Shown piece by piece: positions 30,521 through 40,649 of a stretch of DNA of 43,081 nt (the first letter of the stretch is position 1; each line of letters starts with the position of its first letter). The DNA comes from an uncultured bacterium (GTDB lineage Bacteria > Patescibacteriota > Minisyncoccia > UBA6257 > UBA9933), in assembly GCA_913009635.1 (NCBI GenBank), contig CAJVXI010000007.1:1-43081 (forward strand), given 5' to 3'. Both the position numbers and the translations under genes were made by a program. The notes beneath the pieces are model-generated. The model was not told where the DNA came from. It made no database searches and was given only the letters and a program-made list of their open reading frames with translations.

Positions 30521-31684
30521 ATGATTAAACTTATAAAATCATCTTTTTATAATGAAGAAAAAACAAAAAAAGAACTTGCTAAGTTTATAATACAGGCAGA
30601 AATTTTAAGTATGTCTAGCGAATGCAAGAAATTTGAAGAAAAATTTGCCAAAAAACAGGAAAGGAAATTCGCGGTTTTTGTTAGCAGCGGCAGCAGCGCA
30701 AATTTAGCACTAATTCAGGCATTATTAAATCTTGGAAAATTAAAAAAAGGCGACAAAATTGGAGTTTCTGCTTTGACTTGGCCTACTAATATTATGCCAA
30801 TTATTCAACTAGGATTAACTCCGGTTGTCATAGATTGCGAACTGACTTCTTTAAATATATCAGGTAATTCTTTTAAAAAGCACCTTAATGAATTAGATGG
30901 TTTATTTTTAACTAATGTATTGGGCTTTAGCGATAAGATAGAGGAAATAAAAACTATTTGCATAGAAAAGAATATTATTTTTATAGAAGACAATTGTGAA
31001 TCATTAGGGTCTAAAGTTAATGGAAAATTACTCGGCAATTTCGGACTAGCTTCTACTTTTTCATTTTTTGTCGGGCACCATCTTTCAACAATTGAAGGAG
31101 GAATGATTTGTACTGATGACGAGGATTTATATGATATACTTGTTATGGTAAGGGCGCATGGCTGGGATAGAAATCTATTTATTACTAAACAACAAGAATT
31201 AAGAAAGAAAAATAATATTAATAAATTTTTTTCAAAATATACATTTTATGATTTAGCTTATAATGTTAGGCCAACTGAGATAAGTGGTTTTTTGGGGAAT
31301 TCACAGATTAAATATTGGGATGAGATTGTGGACAAAAGAGCTAAAAATTTTAACAGATTTCAGAAAGAAATAGAGAATAATGAAGATTTTATTTCTTTAA
31401 ACGTTAGTCATATGGATTTAATTTCAAATTTTGCTATGCCGATTATTTGTAAAAATAAAGAAATTTTTGAAAAATATAAAAAAAGGTTTGAAGAAAATGA
31501 TGTTGAAATTAGGCCGATTATTGCAGGCGATTTAACCCAACAACCTTTTTATAAAAAGTATATAAAAAATAATATGAATTGTGAAAATGCGAGTTTTATT
31601 TATCAAAACGGTTTTTACTTTGCTAATAATCCTGAATTATCTGATGAGGAAATTAATTTTTTGTGTCAATTATTAAAAATATAA
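30521..31684 (+). CDS. DegT-family PLP enzyme with His at the lysine site (ColD/RfbH-like 3-dehydratase)
   Basis: Protein of 387 residues in the DegT/DnrJ/EryC1 fold: [14 protein letters not shown] cofactor loop, [35 protein letters not shown] with the Asp that holds the pyridine N. The Schiff-base segment is [18 protein letters not shown], so the usual Lys of SFxxTKxxxxxEGG is replaced by His. That swap is known in ColD (GDP-4-keto-6-deoxymannose 3-dehydratase) and RfbH. The next gene is GDP-mannose 4,6-dehydratase, which makes exactly the ColD substrate, and an SDR follows. A 3,6-dideoxyhexose such as colitose is therefore likely. Confidence 0.8.
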   Translation: MIKLIKSSFYNEEKTKKELAKFIIQAEILSMSSECKKFEEKFAKKQERKFAVFVSSGSSANLALIQALLNLGKLKKGDKIGVSALTWPTNIMPIIQLGLTPVVIDCELTSLNISGNSFKKHLNELDGLFLTNVLGFSDKIEEIKTICIEKNIIFIEDNCESLGSKVNGKLLGNFGLASTFSFFVGHHLSTIEGGMICTDDEDLYDILVMVRAHGWDRNLFITKQQELRKKNNINKFFSKYTFYDLAYNVRPTEISGFLGNSQIKYWDEIVDKRAKNFNRFQKEIENNEDFISLNVSHMDLISNFAMPIICKNKEIFEKYKKRFEENDVEIRPIIAGDLTQQPFYKKYIKNNMNCENASFIYQNGFYFANNPELSDEEINFLCQLLKI

Positions 31685-31688
31685 AACT

Positions 31689-32735
31689 ATGAAAAAGAAA
31701 AAAGCGTTAATTACTGGCATAACTGGACAAGACGGTTCGTATTTAGCTGAATTATTATTAGAAAAAGGATATGAGGTTCACGGAATAGTTAGGAGAGTTA
31801 GTACTTTTAATAGAGAAAGAATTGAGCATTTATTTCACGATCCTCATGAAAGAAAATACGACATAATGCTGCATTACGGAGATTTAACCGATTCAAGTTC
31901 TCTTCATAGAATTATTCAAATATTAAAACCAGATGAAGTTTATCATTTGGGCGCTCAGAGTCATGTTAGAATTAGTTTTGATATTCCTGAATTTACGGGC
32001 AATGTTACTGGACTTTCTACTACAAGATTATTAGAAGCTATAAGACATGACAGTCCAGAAGCAAAATTTTATCAGGCATCAAGCTCTGAAATGTTCGGGT
32101 TTGCTCAAGAAGTTCCTCAAAAAGAAATTACGCCATTCCATCCAAGAAGTCCCTATGGTGCTGCAAAGGTTTATGCGTATTGGATGGCTGTAAATTACAG
32201 GGAAAGTTATGGCATGTATGTTTGTAATGGAATTTTATTTAATCATGAATCGCCGCGTCGAGGTGAAAATTTTGTCACCAGAAAAATTACAATTGGTTTG
32301 GCAAATATTATTAGCGGTAAAATGGAAAAATTATATTTAGGAAATCTTGACGCTAAGAGAGACTGGGGATATGCAAAAGACTATGTTGAAGGAATGTGTT
32401 TAATGCTTCAACAGGATAAGCCGGATGATTATATATTAGCAACCAATGAGACGCATTCGGTAAGAGAATTTGTTGAAGAAGCGTGTAAGCTAATTGATAT
32501 AGATTTGGTTTGGCAAGGCAAAGGAGTGGACGAAAAAGGAATTGATAGAAAGACAGGAAAGGAAGTTATTGAAATTGACCCAAGGTATTTTAGGCCTACT
32601 GAAGTTGATTTACTCAAGGGAGATTATTCAAAAGCAAAAAAACAGTTAGGTTGGGAGCCAAAAACGAAATTTAATGATTTGGTAAAAATGATGCTCAAAA
32701 GCGATTTAGAGAAAGTAGGTATCAAGCTGTTTTAA
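31689..32735 (+). CDS. gmd: GDP-mannose 4,6-dehydratase
   Basis: Protein of 348 residues, full length for the family. The NADP site is [60 protein letters not shown], the catalytic SSEMFG and [10 protein letters not shown] (YxxxK), and [17 protein letters not shown] are all typical. It converts GDP-mannose to GDP-4-keto-6-deoxymannose in the cytoplasm, feeding the DegT-type dehydratase upstream (4-base gap) and the SDR downstream (1-base gap). The three genes look like one sugar-nucleotide module. Confidence 0.95.
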   Translation: MKKKKALITGITGQDGSYLAELLLEKGYEVHGIVRRVSTFNRERIEHLFHDPHERKYDIMLHYGDLTDSSSLHRIIQILKPDEVYHLGAQSHVRISFDIPEFTGNVTGLSTTRLLEAIRHDSPEAKFYQASSSEMFGFAQEVPQKEITPFHPRSPYGAAKVYAYWMAVNYRESYGMYVCNGILFNHESPRRGENFVTRKITIGLANIISGKMEKLYLGNLDAKRDWGYAKDYVEGMCLMLQQDKPDDYILATNETHSVREFVEEACKLIDIDLVWQGKGVDEKGIDRKTGKEVIEIDPRYFRPTEVDLLKGDYSKAKKQLGWEPKTKFNDLVKMMLKSDLEKVGIKLF

Positions 32736-32736
32736 A

Positions 32737-33672
32737 ATGAGTAATTTTTGGAAAGCTAAAAAAATTTTAATAACCGGAGGGGTTGGTTTTATAGGGAGTT
32801 TTGTGGTTGAAGAGTTAATTAAGAGAGGCGCTTTAATAACCGTACCAATTCGGTCCGAAAAAAAGATTAGGAATATAGAACATTTATCCGATAAGATAAA
32901 TTTAATAAAGGGGGATTTATTAAATAGCAATTTTGCTGATTCAGCGACAAAAAATCAAGATATTGTTTTTCATTTAGCGTCGTTTAAAAAAAACATAGAA
33001 TTTCATAAAAAATACCCAGCTGACATTTTAAGAATAAATATATTATTGACCATCAATGTTTTAGAAGCGACAAGAAAGAATAATATAGAAAGATTATTAA
33101 TAATGAGTTCAGGAATCGTTAGTGACAATGGATTTCAAAGCTCTAATTCTCCTCATTTTGGTTACGGTTGGTCAAAGAAATTTTCCGAAATTTTATCAGA
33201 GGCATATAGTTCTCAATATGGTATGAAAATTGTTATTGCCAGACCATATAATATTTTTGGTCAAAGAGATGATTTTAATAAAGAATCCGCGCAGGTAGTT
33301 CCCGCCTTAATAAGAAGAGTATTGGCAAAAGAAAATCCTTTTTTAATTTGGGGAGATGGTAGTCAGGAAAGGTCTTTTTTATATGTTGAAGATTTAGCAA
33401 GAGGATTAATTGATTTATTAGAAAAATATCCAGAAAGCGACCCTATTGATTTTTGCGGCGATGAGGTGGTGAAGATTAAGGATTTGGCTAAAATGATTAT
33501 GAGTATTGAAAATGTTAATTTAGAAATTAAATTTGATTTATCCAAACCAAAAGGTTCTGAATTTAAGAATTGCGATAGTAATAAAAGTTTTGAGAAATTG
33601 AAATTTAAACCAGAAATTTCATTAAAAGAAGGGCTAATAAAAACCATTGAATGGTATAAAAATAATATTTAA
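32737..33672 (+). CDS. NAD-dependent epimerase/reductase (GDP-fucose-synthase/ColC-like SDR)
   Basis: Protein of 311 residues, an extended SDR: KILITGGVGFIGSFVVEEL, VFHLASFKKN, MSSGIVSD (catalytic Ser), YGWSKK (YxxxK), ARPYNIFGQRDDF and GDGSQERSFLYVEDLARG. After gmd and the His-type dehydratase, the expected step is 3,5-epimerisation and/or 4-keto reduction giving a GDP-deoxyhexose (colitose route) or, without dehydration, fucose. The fold is certain, the exact substrate is not. Its stop overlaps the next start region by one base. Confidence 0.82.
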   Translation: MSNFWKAKKILITGGVGFIGSFVVEELIKRGALITVPIRSEKKIRNIEHLSDKINLIKGDLLNSNFADSATKNQDIVFHLASFKKNIEFHKKYPADILRINILLTINVLEATRKNNIERLLIMSSGIVSDNGFQSSNSPHFGYGWSKKFSEILSEAYSSQYGMKIVIARPYNIFGQRDDFNKESAQVVPALIRRVLAKENPFLIWGDGSQERSFLYVEDLARGLIDLLEKYPESDPIDFCGDEVVKIKDLAKMIMSIENVNLEIKFDLSKPKGSEFKNCDSNKSFEKLKFKPEISLKEGLIKTIEWYKNNI

Positions 33673-34889
33673 TGAATAGCTTAATAATTTTAAGGCACAA
33701 ACTTACAGTTTTTGGCGGCGCTGAATTGATTTTACTTAAAGAAGCGGAATATTTTGCGAAACATGGATATGATGTTACAGTAGTTGTTTTTGAGATAAAT
33801 TATGAAGTATTTAAAAATAGAATAAAATCATTGGATTTGATTGTTTTAGACAAGAAAGGATTTTTTGGGCAAGTTTATGCTTTAAGAAAATTAATAAAGA
33901 AAATTAGACCCCAAGCAATTATTGCCCATGAAAATGGGCATATTCACTTTCTTTTAAGTAAATTATTCCTTCTTAAAAAACCTTTTTCCTTAATTCATAT
34001 GTATGGCAGTTTTGTTTGGTTGGTTGGTTCAAAGCTTAACAACTCTTTTTTTTACCGCCGGGTAATTAAAAATATACATTCAACTTTACCTGGTCATAAA
34101 ATATTCAATAAAGATTTTGATAAAAAATTAGATTTTTTTAAACGTTTAAAATCAGAAGTTCACGCAATTATTGATTTTTTCGCCGTTAGGAGTTTTGATA
34201 AAATTTTAACTTGTTCTAAAAGAACTGCTTGGGAAATTGAGAAACTATATAATAAAGCTCCACTTATTATTCCCGGAGGCGTTGATACAGATTTTTTTAA
34301 TCCTGAAAAAGAAAATATAAATGAAATAAAATCTAAATTTGGTTATTCTATTGATGATAGAATAATCATGACTATTAATAGGTTAGATCCGAGAAAAAGA
34401 ATAGATTTATTAATAAAGTCATTTCTGATAGCCGTAAAAAAAATTAAAAACCTTAAATTGGTTATTATAGGAAGTGGACCGGAGGAAAAAAAATTACGCC
34501 GTCTTATTAATAGCATTCACGGAAAAGATATTTTTTTGTTAGGTTTTATGGATGATGCAGAACTTAGACAGTATTATCTAATTTCGGAGATTATTACTTA
34601 TCCTGCCTGGTGTGCTTGGGGTCTTGTGCCCTTAGAGGCGTTATCAATGAATAAGAAAATTGTTTTATCTGATGACGCAATGGTTCAGGAAGCTATCAGT
34701 GATTTTGACAATGTTTTTGTTTCAAGGCCCAGCGTGGAAGATTTTGGCATTAATTTAATTAAAGCATTAAATTCACCATTCAAAGAATCAAGAGAAAGAG
34801 TAATAAAGGAGTTTAATTGGCCAGTCTATTTCAATAAAATTCATAAAACAATAATTAATTATAACGGAGTTGATAAAGATAGGCAGTAA
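33672..34889 (+). CDS. Glycosyltransferase family 4
   Basis: Protein of 405 residues with the GT-B fold. The N-terminal acceptor domain starts LTVFGGAELILLKEAEYFAKHGYDVTVV. The C-terminal donor domain has IIPGGVDTDFFNPEK, IIMTINRLDPRKRIDLLIKSF, LVIIGSGPEEKKLRRL and the EX7E-like region WGLVPLEALSMNKKIV. It transfers a nucleotide-activated sugar in a retaining reaction, probably to the growing surface glycan on the cytoplasmic face. Confidence 0.88.
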   Translation: MNSLIILRHKLTVFGGAELILLKEAEYFAKHGYDVTVVVFEINYEVFKNRIKSLDLIVLDKKGFFGQVYALRKLIKKIRPQAIIAHENGHIHFLLSKLFLLKKPFSLIHMYGSFVWLVGSKLNNSFFYRRVIKNIHSTLPGHKIFNKDFDKKLDFFKRLKSEVHAIIDFFAVRSFDKILTCSKRTAWEIEKLYNKAPLIIPGGVDTDFFNPEKENINEIKSKFGYSIDDRIIMTINRLDPRKRIDLLIKSFLIAVKKIKNLKLVIIGSGPEEKKLRRLINSIHGKDIFLLGFMDDAELRQYYLISEIITYPAWCAWGLVPLEALSMNKKIVLSDDAMVQEAISDFDNVFVSRPSVEDFGINLIKALNSPFKESRERVIKEFNWPVYFNKIHKTIINYNGVDKDRQ

Positions 34890-34913
34890 TAATGTTTTGG
34901 ATAAATTTTAAAA

Positions 34914-36086
34914 ATGCGAATTCCTTTTATAAAGAAATTTCAATTATGGCTTGTCCGCCAAATTATAAACTGGCTAAATTTTGTTTTAGATATTTTTAAT
35001 GAAGTTTTATTCGCCAAATTAAAATCAGCTCCCCGAAATATTTTAATTTACAGAATCGGCAATGTCGGTGATACTACTTGCGCCATTCCCTCTTTTATTG
35101 CTATTCGCAGAATGTATCCCAAAGCGAAAATTACCTTACTCACTTCTCCGAGTATAAAAAGATTGTCAGGGGCAAAAGAATTATTGGACGGCGCCTGGTA
35201 TCTTAACGAATTTAAAGTATATTATACTGATGAAATCAGTTCTTGGCGGGAAAAAATAAATTTTATCCGTAATTTAAAAAAGGAACGTTATGATTTATTT
35301 ATTCAGTTTCCCGATGATTTAGCAAGATTCAGAACAGTTTTGAGAAATATGTTTATGGCTAAATTTATAGGAGCAAAATCAGCCATTGGTTTCAGGATAA
35401 GGACAGTCAAACTTTTTTGGAAAACCCAAATTGATTATTTAATTGAAAAGAACGAGGCGGAGAACTTGCTTGAAATTTTAGAATCCTACGGTATTAAAAA
35501 GAGTGGGAAAATTGAATTTAGCTTTAATATTCCTAAGGAATTTGAGGAAAATGCCGGAAAGATATTAAAAAAGAAATGGGGGCGTTACGGAGGCGGCGGC
35601 GGAATGGTCGCGGCGATTTGTCCAGGAAGTAATCATAAAGAAAAAAAATGGCCAGCGAAAAGATTTGCAAAGGTAGCGGAATATTTAAATAGTCATTATA
35701 GCGCTAAAATTGTAATATTAGGCGGAGAAAAAGACATTCAGGACTCCGAAGTTATTAAAAAACATTTGTCTTCGCAGCGTTGCCTTTCTTTGGTCGGAAA
35801 ATTGAATCTTTTGGGAAGTTTAGCAGTATTAAAAAAATGCGATTTTTTATTGTCAAACGACAGTGGTTTAATGCATATTGCAGCAGTTATTGGAAAGCCG
35901 GTTGTAGCATTATTTAGTATTAGGAATATTTTAGGAAGATGGTTTCCATATGGACAAAAACATAAGATTTTGTATTATAAATTTATTAGTTGTGATTATA
36001 ATGAAGAAAAATGTATTAAAAAAAGTATTGATTTAATTTCAATTAAAGAAGTAATTAGTGCTTGTGATAAATTAATTAGCAAATAA
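34914..36086 (+). CDS. Glycosyltransferase family 9 (heptosyltransferase-like)
   Basis: Protein of 390 residues. ILIYRIGNVGDTTCAIPSFIAIRRMYPKAKITLLT is the GT9 N-terminus. The C-terminal nucleotide-sugar site shows ICPGSNHKEKKWPAKRFAKVAEYL, IVILGGEKD and SNDSGLMHIAAVIGKPVVALFS. Ordinary members add heptose to LPS, but these bacteria lack typical LPS, so another sugar or a diverged acceptor is likely. A Gly run (YGGGGGM) marks a loop. The start is ATG 34914 without a ribosome site. Confidence 0.88.
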   Translation: MRIPFIKKFQLWLVRQIINWLNFVLDIFNEVLFAKLKSAPRNILIYRIGNVGDTTCAIPSFIAIRRMYPKAKITLLTSPSIKRLSGAKELLDGAWYLNEFKVYYTDEISSWREKINFIRNLKKERYDLFIQFPDDLARFRTVLRNMFMAKFIGAKSAIGFRIRTVKLFWKTQIDYLIEKNEAENLLEILESYGIKKSGKIEFSFNIPKEFEENAGKILKKKWGRYGGGGGMVAAICPGSNHKEKKWPAKRFAKVAEYLNSHYSAKIVILGGEKDIQDSEVIKKHLSSQRCLSLVGKLNLLGSLAVLKKCDFLLSNDSGLMHIAAVIGKPVVALFSIRNILGRWFPYGQKHKILYYKFISCDYNEEKCIKKSIDLISIKEVISACDKLISK

Positions 36087-36099
36087 ATAATAATATTTT

Positions 36100-36837
36100 A
36101 TGGATTATCGCAATAAATTTTATTCAAAATATATTTCCAGCCATACAGCTTGTCTTTATTCCAAGCCGACTTTAAAGGAAATTAAAAAACAATTTCCAAT
36201 ATGGCAGAAATATTTTGGAAAATTTTTGCCGGAGAATAAAGACGCAAAAATTATTGAGCTTGGCTGCGGCAGTGGAGGATTTATTTATTGGTTTAAGCAG
36301 ATTGGTTATCAAGTTGCCGAAGGCGTAGATATTAGTATTGAACAAGTTGAAATAGCAAAAAAATTGGGAATTAAAAATATCTATCAAGCCGATATCAAAA
36401 ATTTTTTGAATAACTCAATAACCAATAACTCAATAACTAAATATGATGTTGTTATTATGAGAGATATTCTTGAGCATTTCACTAAAGATGAAATTCTTGA
36501 TATTTTAGAGCTTGTTTATAAATCTTTAAAAAACAATGGCATAATAATCATTCAAGTTCCAAACGCTGAAAATCCATTCAGCGGCCGTTTAAGATACGGC
36601 GATTTCACGCATGAAATTGGCTTTACCGCTAATAGCGTTCGTCAAGCGCTGCTTATTTTCAGTTTTGAAAATATCGCGGTTTATGGAACGCCGCCCGTAA
36701 TTCACGGAATAAAATCATTCATCCGTTTTATTTTATGGAAAATCATTGAATTTTGTTTGCGTTTTTATGTCATAATTGAAACAGGCAGCGGCAAAATGAT
36801 TTTTACTCAAAATATTATTGTGATAGCTAAAAAATGA
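36100..36837 (+). CDS. SAM-dependent methyltransferase
   Basis: Protein of 245 residues. SAM motif I is IIELGCGSGGFIYWF (51-65), followed by AEGVDISIEQ (D77), VVIMRDILEHF and IIIQVPNAENPFSGRLRYGDFTHEIGFT. It resembles glycan-locus methyltransferases that cap or modify sugars. Residues 105-114 (NNSITNNSIT) are encoded by an iterated repeat (AATAACTCAATAACC, about 36409-36440) lying in frame between strands, one more repeat family that landed in a tolerant loop. The last four bases overlap the next gene (ATGA). Confidence 0.87.
   Translation: MDYRNKFYSKYISSHTACLYSKPTLKEIKKQFPIWQKYFGKFLPENKDAKIIELGCGSGGFIYWFKQIGYQVAEGVDISIEQVEIAKKLGIKNIYQADIKNFLNNSITNNSITKYDVVIMRDILEHFTKDEILDILELVYKSLKNNGIIIIQVPNAENPFSGRLRYGDFTHEIGFTANSVRQALLIFSFENIAVYGTPPVIHGIKSFIRFILWKIIEFCLRFYVIIETGSGKMIFTQNIIVIAKK
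36409..36440. repeat. In-frame AATAACTCAATAAC-type repeat
   Basis: AATAACTCAATAACC and AATAACTCAATAACT in tandem encode NNSITNNSIT. A related stretch ends asnB (about 30391-30420). Confidence 0.65.
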
Positions 36838-37997
36838 AAAAACATAAATTAGCCATCTTAACTTCGCATCCAATCCAATACCAGGCGCCGCTTTTCAAGA
36901 AAATTGCCGAACATCCGAAAATTAATTTGACGGTTTATTTTTACAGGGACATTGGAATAAAAGGGGCTCAATTTGATTCAGAATTCGGAAAGAAAATTAG
37001 GTGGGACATTCCTTTGCTGGAAGGATATAATTATATTTTTCTGAAAAATAGTTTTGATGTTATCGGGAAATTAAAAAAACAGGATTATGACGCTATTTTA
37101 GTTCATGGCTGGAATTATTTTTCAAGCTGGCTGGCGTTCATAGCGGCTTTTATCGCCAAAACGCCTGTTTTTCTGCATGGTGAAAATCCGTTGAATCAGG
37201 AAGTGCTTAAAAGCGGTTTCAAAAGGAAAATCAAAAAAGTTATTTTAGGGCGGCTTTTTAAGCGAATCAGCGCTTTTTTATATATTGGCGAAGAAAATAA
37301 GAAATTCTATGAATATTACGGCGTTCCCGAGAAAAAATTATTTTTTGCGCCTTATGCGGTTGATAACAGTCGTTTTATGGCAGCGAATAAAGAATTAAGA
37401 ATTAAGAATTATGAATTAAGGAAAAAATTGGGCATTAAGAAAGATGATACTGTAATTTTATTTGTCGGGAAATTTATAGAGAAAAAGAGGCCAATGGATT
37501 TGTTAAAAGCGTATAAAAAACTTAAAAACTTAAAAACTGAAAAACTTAAAAACGAAATTACCTTAGTTTTCGTAGGCAGTGGTCAATTAGAAAAACATCT
37601 TAGGAAGTACGTTAAAGAAAATAATCTTCAAGATATTCATTTTATCGGGTTTAAAAATCAGACCGAATTGCCGGAATATTACGCTATGGCAGATATTTTC
37701 GTTCTTCCTTCCGGAGCCGGCGAAACTTGGGGCCTGGTTGTGAACGAAGCGATGTGTTTTGGTTTGCCGGTGATTGTTTCCGATTTGGTCGGTTGCGGTT
37801 CGGACTTGGTAAAACAAGGGGAAAATGGTTATATTTTTCAATTAGGGGATGTTGACGGATTGGCGCGGCGTCTTGAAGAATTAATTAAAGATTCTAAAAA
37901 AAGAGCCCTGTCCGGCAAAAAATCTTTTGAGATTATCCAAAATTACAGCTATGAAAAAGATATAGAAGGCATTTTAAGAGCTTTTAATTTATTATGA
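36834..37997 (+). CDS. Glycosyltransferase family 4
   Basis: Protein of 387 residues with the GT-B fold: LAILTSHPIQYQAPLFKKIAEH, LVHGWNYFSSWLAF, FFAPYAVDNSRF, ILFVGKFIEKKRPMDLLKAY and GAGETWGLVVNEAMCFGLPVIVSDLVGCGSDLV (donor-site E-x7-E type). Two stretches in the linker derive from iterated repeats: KELRIKNYELRKKL (AATTAAGAATTAAGAATT, about 37386-37423) and KKLKNLKTEKLKN (about 37516-37555). It overlaps the genes on both sides by four bases, so translation is coupled. Confidence 0.88.
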   Translation: MKKHKLAILTSHPIQYQAPLFKKIAEHPKINLTVYFYRDIGIKGAQFDSEFGKKIRWDIPLLEGYNYIFLKNSFDVIGKLKKQDYDAILVHGWNYFSSWLAFIAAFIAKTPVFLHGENPLNQEVLKSGFKRKIKKVILGRLFKRISAFLYIGEENKKFYEYYGVPEKKLFFAPYAVDNSRFMAANKELRIKNYELRKKLGIKKDDTVILFVGKFIEKKRPMDLLKAYKKLKNLKTEKLKNEITLVFVGSGQLEKHLRKYVKENNLQDIHFIGFKNQTELPEYYAMADIFVLPSGAGETWGLVVNEAMCFGLPVIVSDLVGCGSDLVKQGENGYIFQLGDVDGLARRLEELIKDSKKRALSGKKSFEIIQNYSYEKDIEGILRAFNLL

Positions 37998-38839
37998 ATA
38001 AAGAATTGAAAGATCAAAAAACAGTCATTGTTTTGGGTAGTCCTCGTTCCGGCACTTCAGCGACTTCCGGGATATTGAAGATTTTAGGCGTGGCAATGGA
38101 TACCGGTTTTGACTCCACGGAAGACGAATACAGAAATTTTAACAATCCGAAGGGATTTTTTGAAAGCAAAAACGTCAATAATCTCAACGAAAAATTATTT
38201 AATTTAATCGCGGGGAAAAAAGATTTTCATATGGAGTATTCATTTTTGGTGAACTGTGATAGTATTGACAAATATGGGAATAAAATTGAAAATGATATAG
38301 AAAAATTCGTTTTAGAAGCGTCAAAGAACTGGGGAATATGGGGCTGGAAAGACCCCAAAACATCTCTGACAATGGAATTGTTTTTGCCGTATGTAATAAA
38401 TCCGTATTTAGTTATAGTGCGCAGGGCTTCCGTGAAAACAGCTGAATCTATGGCGGATTCAAAAATGACAAAGAATTTGCAGGAAGGGGTTAAATTGGCA
38501 GATTTTTACGATAAAAGCATTAAAGAATTTTTAAGCAATCACGTTGATTTGCCTAAGATTTTTGTAGATTACGAAACACTTATTAAATTTCCCATTCAAG
38601 AATCAAAAAAATTAGCTGATTTTTTAGAATTGCAATTAGACAATAAAAAAGAAAAAGAGATTAGAAATTTTGTTATACAGTCTGACCAAATAGACAAAGA
38701 AAAACAAAAAGTGAAATTCAAAATGCTTATTCTCGGTTTTTTGAGTTTCGTCAAAAAGGTTGTTCAAGAACCGACAAAAGTTTTTCATTATATTAAGCGG
38801 GCAATCAGGGCGTTTATCGGCATAATTTTTAATAAATAA
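37994..38839 (+). CDS. Sulfotransferase-family protein
   Basis: Protein of 281 residues. The P-loop-like 5'-phosphosulfate site is TVIVLGSPRSGTSATSGIL near residue 10, and a 3'-phosphate segment is VIVRRASVKTAESMADS. WGWKDPKTSLTMELFLPYV lies between, as in PAPS-using sulfotransferases. The C-terminal part is basic with an amphipathic helix. It would add sulfate to a glycan or lipid, though no PAPS synthesis gene is visible here. The gene sits inside the glycan operon, overlapping the preceding gene by four bases. Confidence 0.78.
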   Translation: MNKELKDQKTVIVLGSPRSGTSATSGILKILGVAMDTGFDSTEDEYRNFNNPKGFFESKNVNNLNEKLFNLIAGKKDFHMEYSFLVNCDSIDKYGNKIENDIEKFVLEASKNWGIWGWKDPKTSLTMELFLPYVINPYLVIVRRASVKTAESMADSKMTKNLQEGVKLADFYDKSIKEFLSNHVDLPKIFVDYETLIKFPIQESKKLADFLELQLDNKKEKEIRNFVIQSDQIDKEKQKVKFKMLILGFLSFVKKVVQEPTKVFHYIKRAIRAFIGIIFNK

Positions 38840-38844
38840 ACAGG

Positions 38845-39900
38845 ATGAAAAACAATATTCAAAAAGACAGAATAAAAATTTTTTTAGTTGGCGACGCCAT
38901 AGAATATGGAAGATTAATTTCTTATAGAAGAGGCTTTGAGGAGCTATATTGCAGGACAAAAATTTTAGACATAAGAAGTTATTATAAAATAAATATTTTT
39001 AACAGAATTATAAACATATTTAGAAAAATTCCAATTTATTTCGGAGTTAAAAAATTAAATTTGGCTGTTTTGAGGGATGTTTTAGAATTTAAGCCCAATT
39101 TTGTTTTATTTTTTAAGCCAACTCTTATTTTGCCTAATGTTCTTTTTGAAATAAAAAAGGAAAATATTAAGATATTTTCTTGGTGTGGCGATTCCGTTTT
39201 TTTTCCAAAAAATTTAAGCGGATATTTTTTAAAGGCAATTCATTTATATGATTATCATTTTACTATAAATTTTTTGAATGTTGGTGAATTATTAAAAAAG
39301 GGGGCAAGAAAATCAATTTTTCTTCCGCCGGCGGCAGATTCAAGAATTCACTATCCTACCAAACCGAATCCCGATGAAATTAAAACTATTGGAGCGGATA
39401 TAGTTTTTGTGGGAACATACGAAAAAGACAGGGCTTGGCATTTAGAACAATTATGCAAGGCGGGGTATAATATCAAAGTATACGGCAATAGATGGGAAAG
39501 GTGCTTGAAATACAGTTGTTTAAAAAGAAGTGGATTTATAACGCGCAATGATGTTTATTGCGAAGATATGTCAAAAGTTTTCAATTCAAGTAAAATAGTT
39601 TTGGCTTTCCTTAGGAAGCACAACCGTGATTCTCAAACCGGAAGAACTTATGAGATACCAGCTTGCGGCGCTTTTATGTTACATGAAAGAACTGACGAAG
39701 TTAAAGGGATTTTTCAAGAAGGAAGAGAGGCGGAGTTTTTCGGTTCGTTTGAAGAATTAAAAAAGAAAATAGATTTTTATCTTTCTCATCCTTTTGAGAG
39801 AAAAAAAATAGCAAAAGCGGGATACGACAGAATTATTAAATCCGATTATTTTTATAAAAATAGGGCTGAGAAAATTTTAGCGGTCTACAATTTTTTATGA
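38845..39900 (+). CDS. CgeB-like glycosyltransferase
   Basis: Protein of 351 residues. The C-terminal half has the CgeB/Glyco_trans_1_2 pattern: DIVFVGTYEKDRAWHLEQL, YGNRW, SKIVLAFLRKHNRDSQTGRTYEIPACGAFMLHERTDEV and FFGSFEELKKKIDFYLSH. The N-terminal half is a diverged GT-B domain (IKIFLVGDAIEYGRLISYRRGFEEL, FLPPAADSRIHYP). It is a predicted cytoplasmic sugar transferase. Its stop overlaps the following methyltransferase start (ATGA). Confidence 0.82.
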   Translation: MKNNIQKDRIKIFLVGDAIEYGRLISYRRGFEELYCRTKILDIRSYYKINIFNRIINIFRKIPIYFGVKKLNLAVLRDVLEFKPNFVLFFKPTLILPNVLFEIKKENIKIFSWCGDSVFFPKNLSGYFLKAIHLYDYHFTINFLNVGELLKKGARKSIFLPPAADSRIHYPTKPNPDEIKTIGADIVFVGTYEKDRAWHLEQLCKAGYNIKVYGNRWERCLKYSCLKRSGFITRNDVYCEDMSKVFNSSKIVLAFLRKHNRDSQTGRTYEIPACGAFMLHERTDEVKGIFQEGREAEFFGSFEELKKKIDFYLSHPFERKKIAKAGYDRIIKSDYFYKNRAEKILAVYNFL

Positions 39901-40649
39901 TTGAATTTTATAAAAAGTTATTCAGGAAATTATTTTTTGTTAAAACGCAAACGGACTTTCCGGGCGGTTATATTTCGAACAGATTTTTTTTGGAGCAAAT
40001 TGATTTTGGTCCGATTTTAGTTATAGGAGATTATACAGGACGGGATTATCCGGCAATAAAAGAAAAAATCAGCGAGACATATCTTTTGGATGTTGTTGAC
40101 AATAAAATCGTGAACAAGAAATTTTTTATTCAGCAATCCATTACCGAGAAAACTGATTTTCCGGATGGTTATTTTAGGTATATAATTATGGCTGAGGTGA
40201 TTGAGCATCTTTGGGAAGATAAAAAAGCACTAGAAGAAGTTAACAGGATTTTATCAGCGGACGGAAGACTTTTATTAAGCGTCCCGTTCTTTAATGATGT
40301 TCCCGAACATCATTACCATATCTATTCTCCAAGAACAATCAGTATTTTATTAAAACACAGCGGCTTTTCAATAGTCCAGTTTAATTATCGCGGCCTGGTT
40401 ACTTCCATACCAAATGAATTAGTAGCTTTTTTGGCTATTTTATTAATGCCTGTTTACAAAAGAAGAGCGTTGTCAATCGTGAATAAATTTTTATACGGAA
40501 TTCATAAAAACGTAAATAATTGCAAAAGATTAAATCAGTTTTTTGGCAGTTACGGCGTTGCCATTATAGCCAAGAAAGGGCATCCAAAAATTGACCCAAT
40601 AGAAGTTCAAAGAAAAAGTTTTGCTTATTTACGGGAAGGAGAAAAATAA
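39897..40649 (+). CDS. SAM-dependent methyltransferase
   Basis: Protein of 250 residues of the Methyltransf_11/23 type, with a weak motif I (ILVIGDYTGRDYPAI, where the usual GxGxG is reduced) followed by LLDVVDNK, FRYIIMAEVIEHLWEDKKALEEVNRILSADGRLLLSVPF and HHYHIYSPRTISILLKHSGF. The motif I loss may mean altered SAM binding or a structural role. The end overlaps the 5' region of a truncated glycosyltransferase frame. Confidence 0.8.
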   Translation: MIEFYKKLFRKLFFVKTQTDFPGGYISNRFFLEQIDFGPILVIGDYTGRDYPAIKEKISETYLLDVVDNKIVNKKFFIQQSITEKTDFPDGYFRYIIMAEVIEHLWEDKKALEEVNRILSADGRLLLSVPFFNDVPEHHYHIYSPRTISILLKHSGFSIVQFNYRGLVTSIPNELVAFLAILLMPVYKRRALSIVNKFLYGIHKNVNNCKRLNQFFGSYGVAIIAKKGHPKIDPIEVQRKSFAYLREGEK

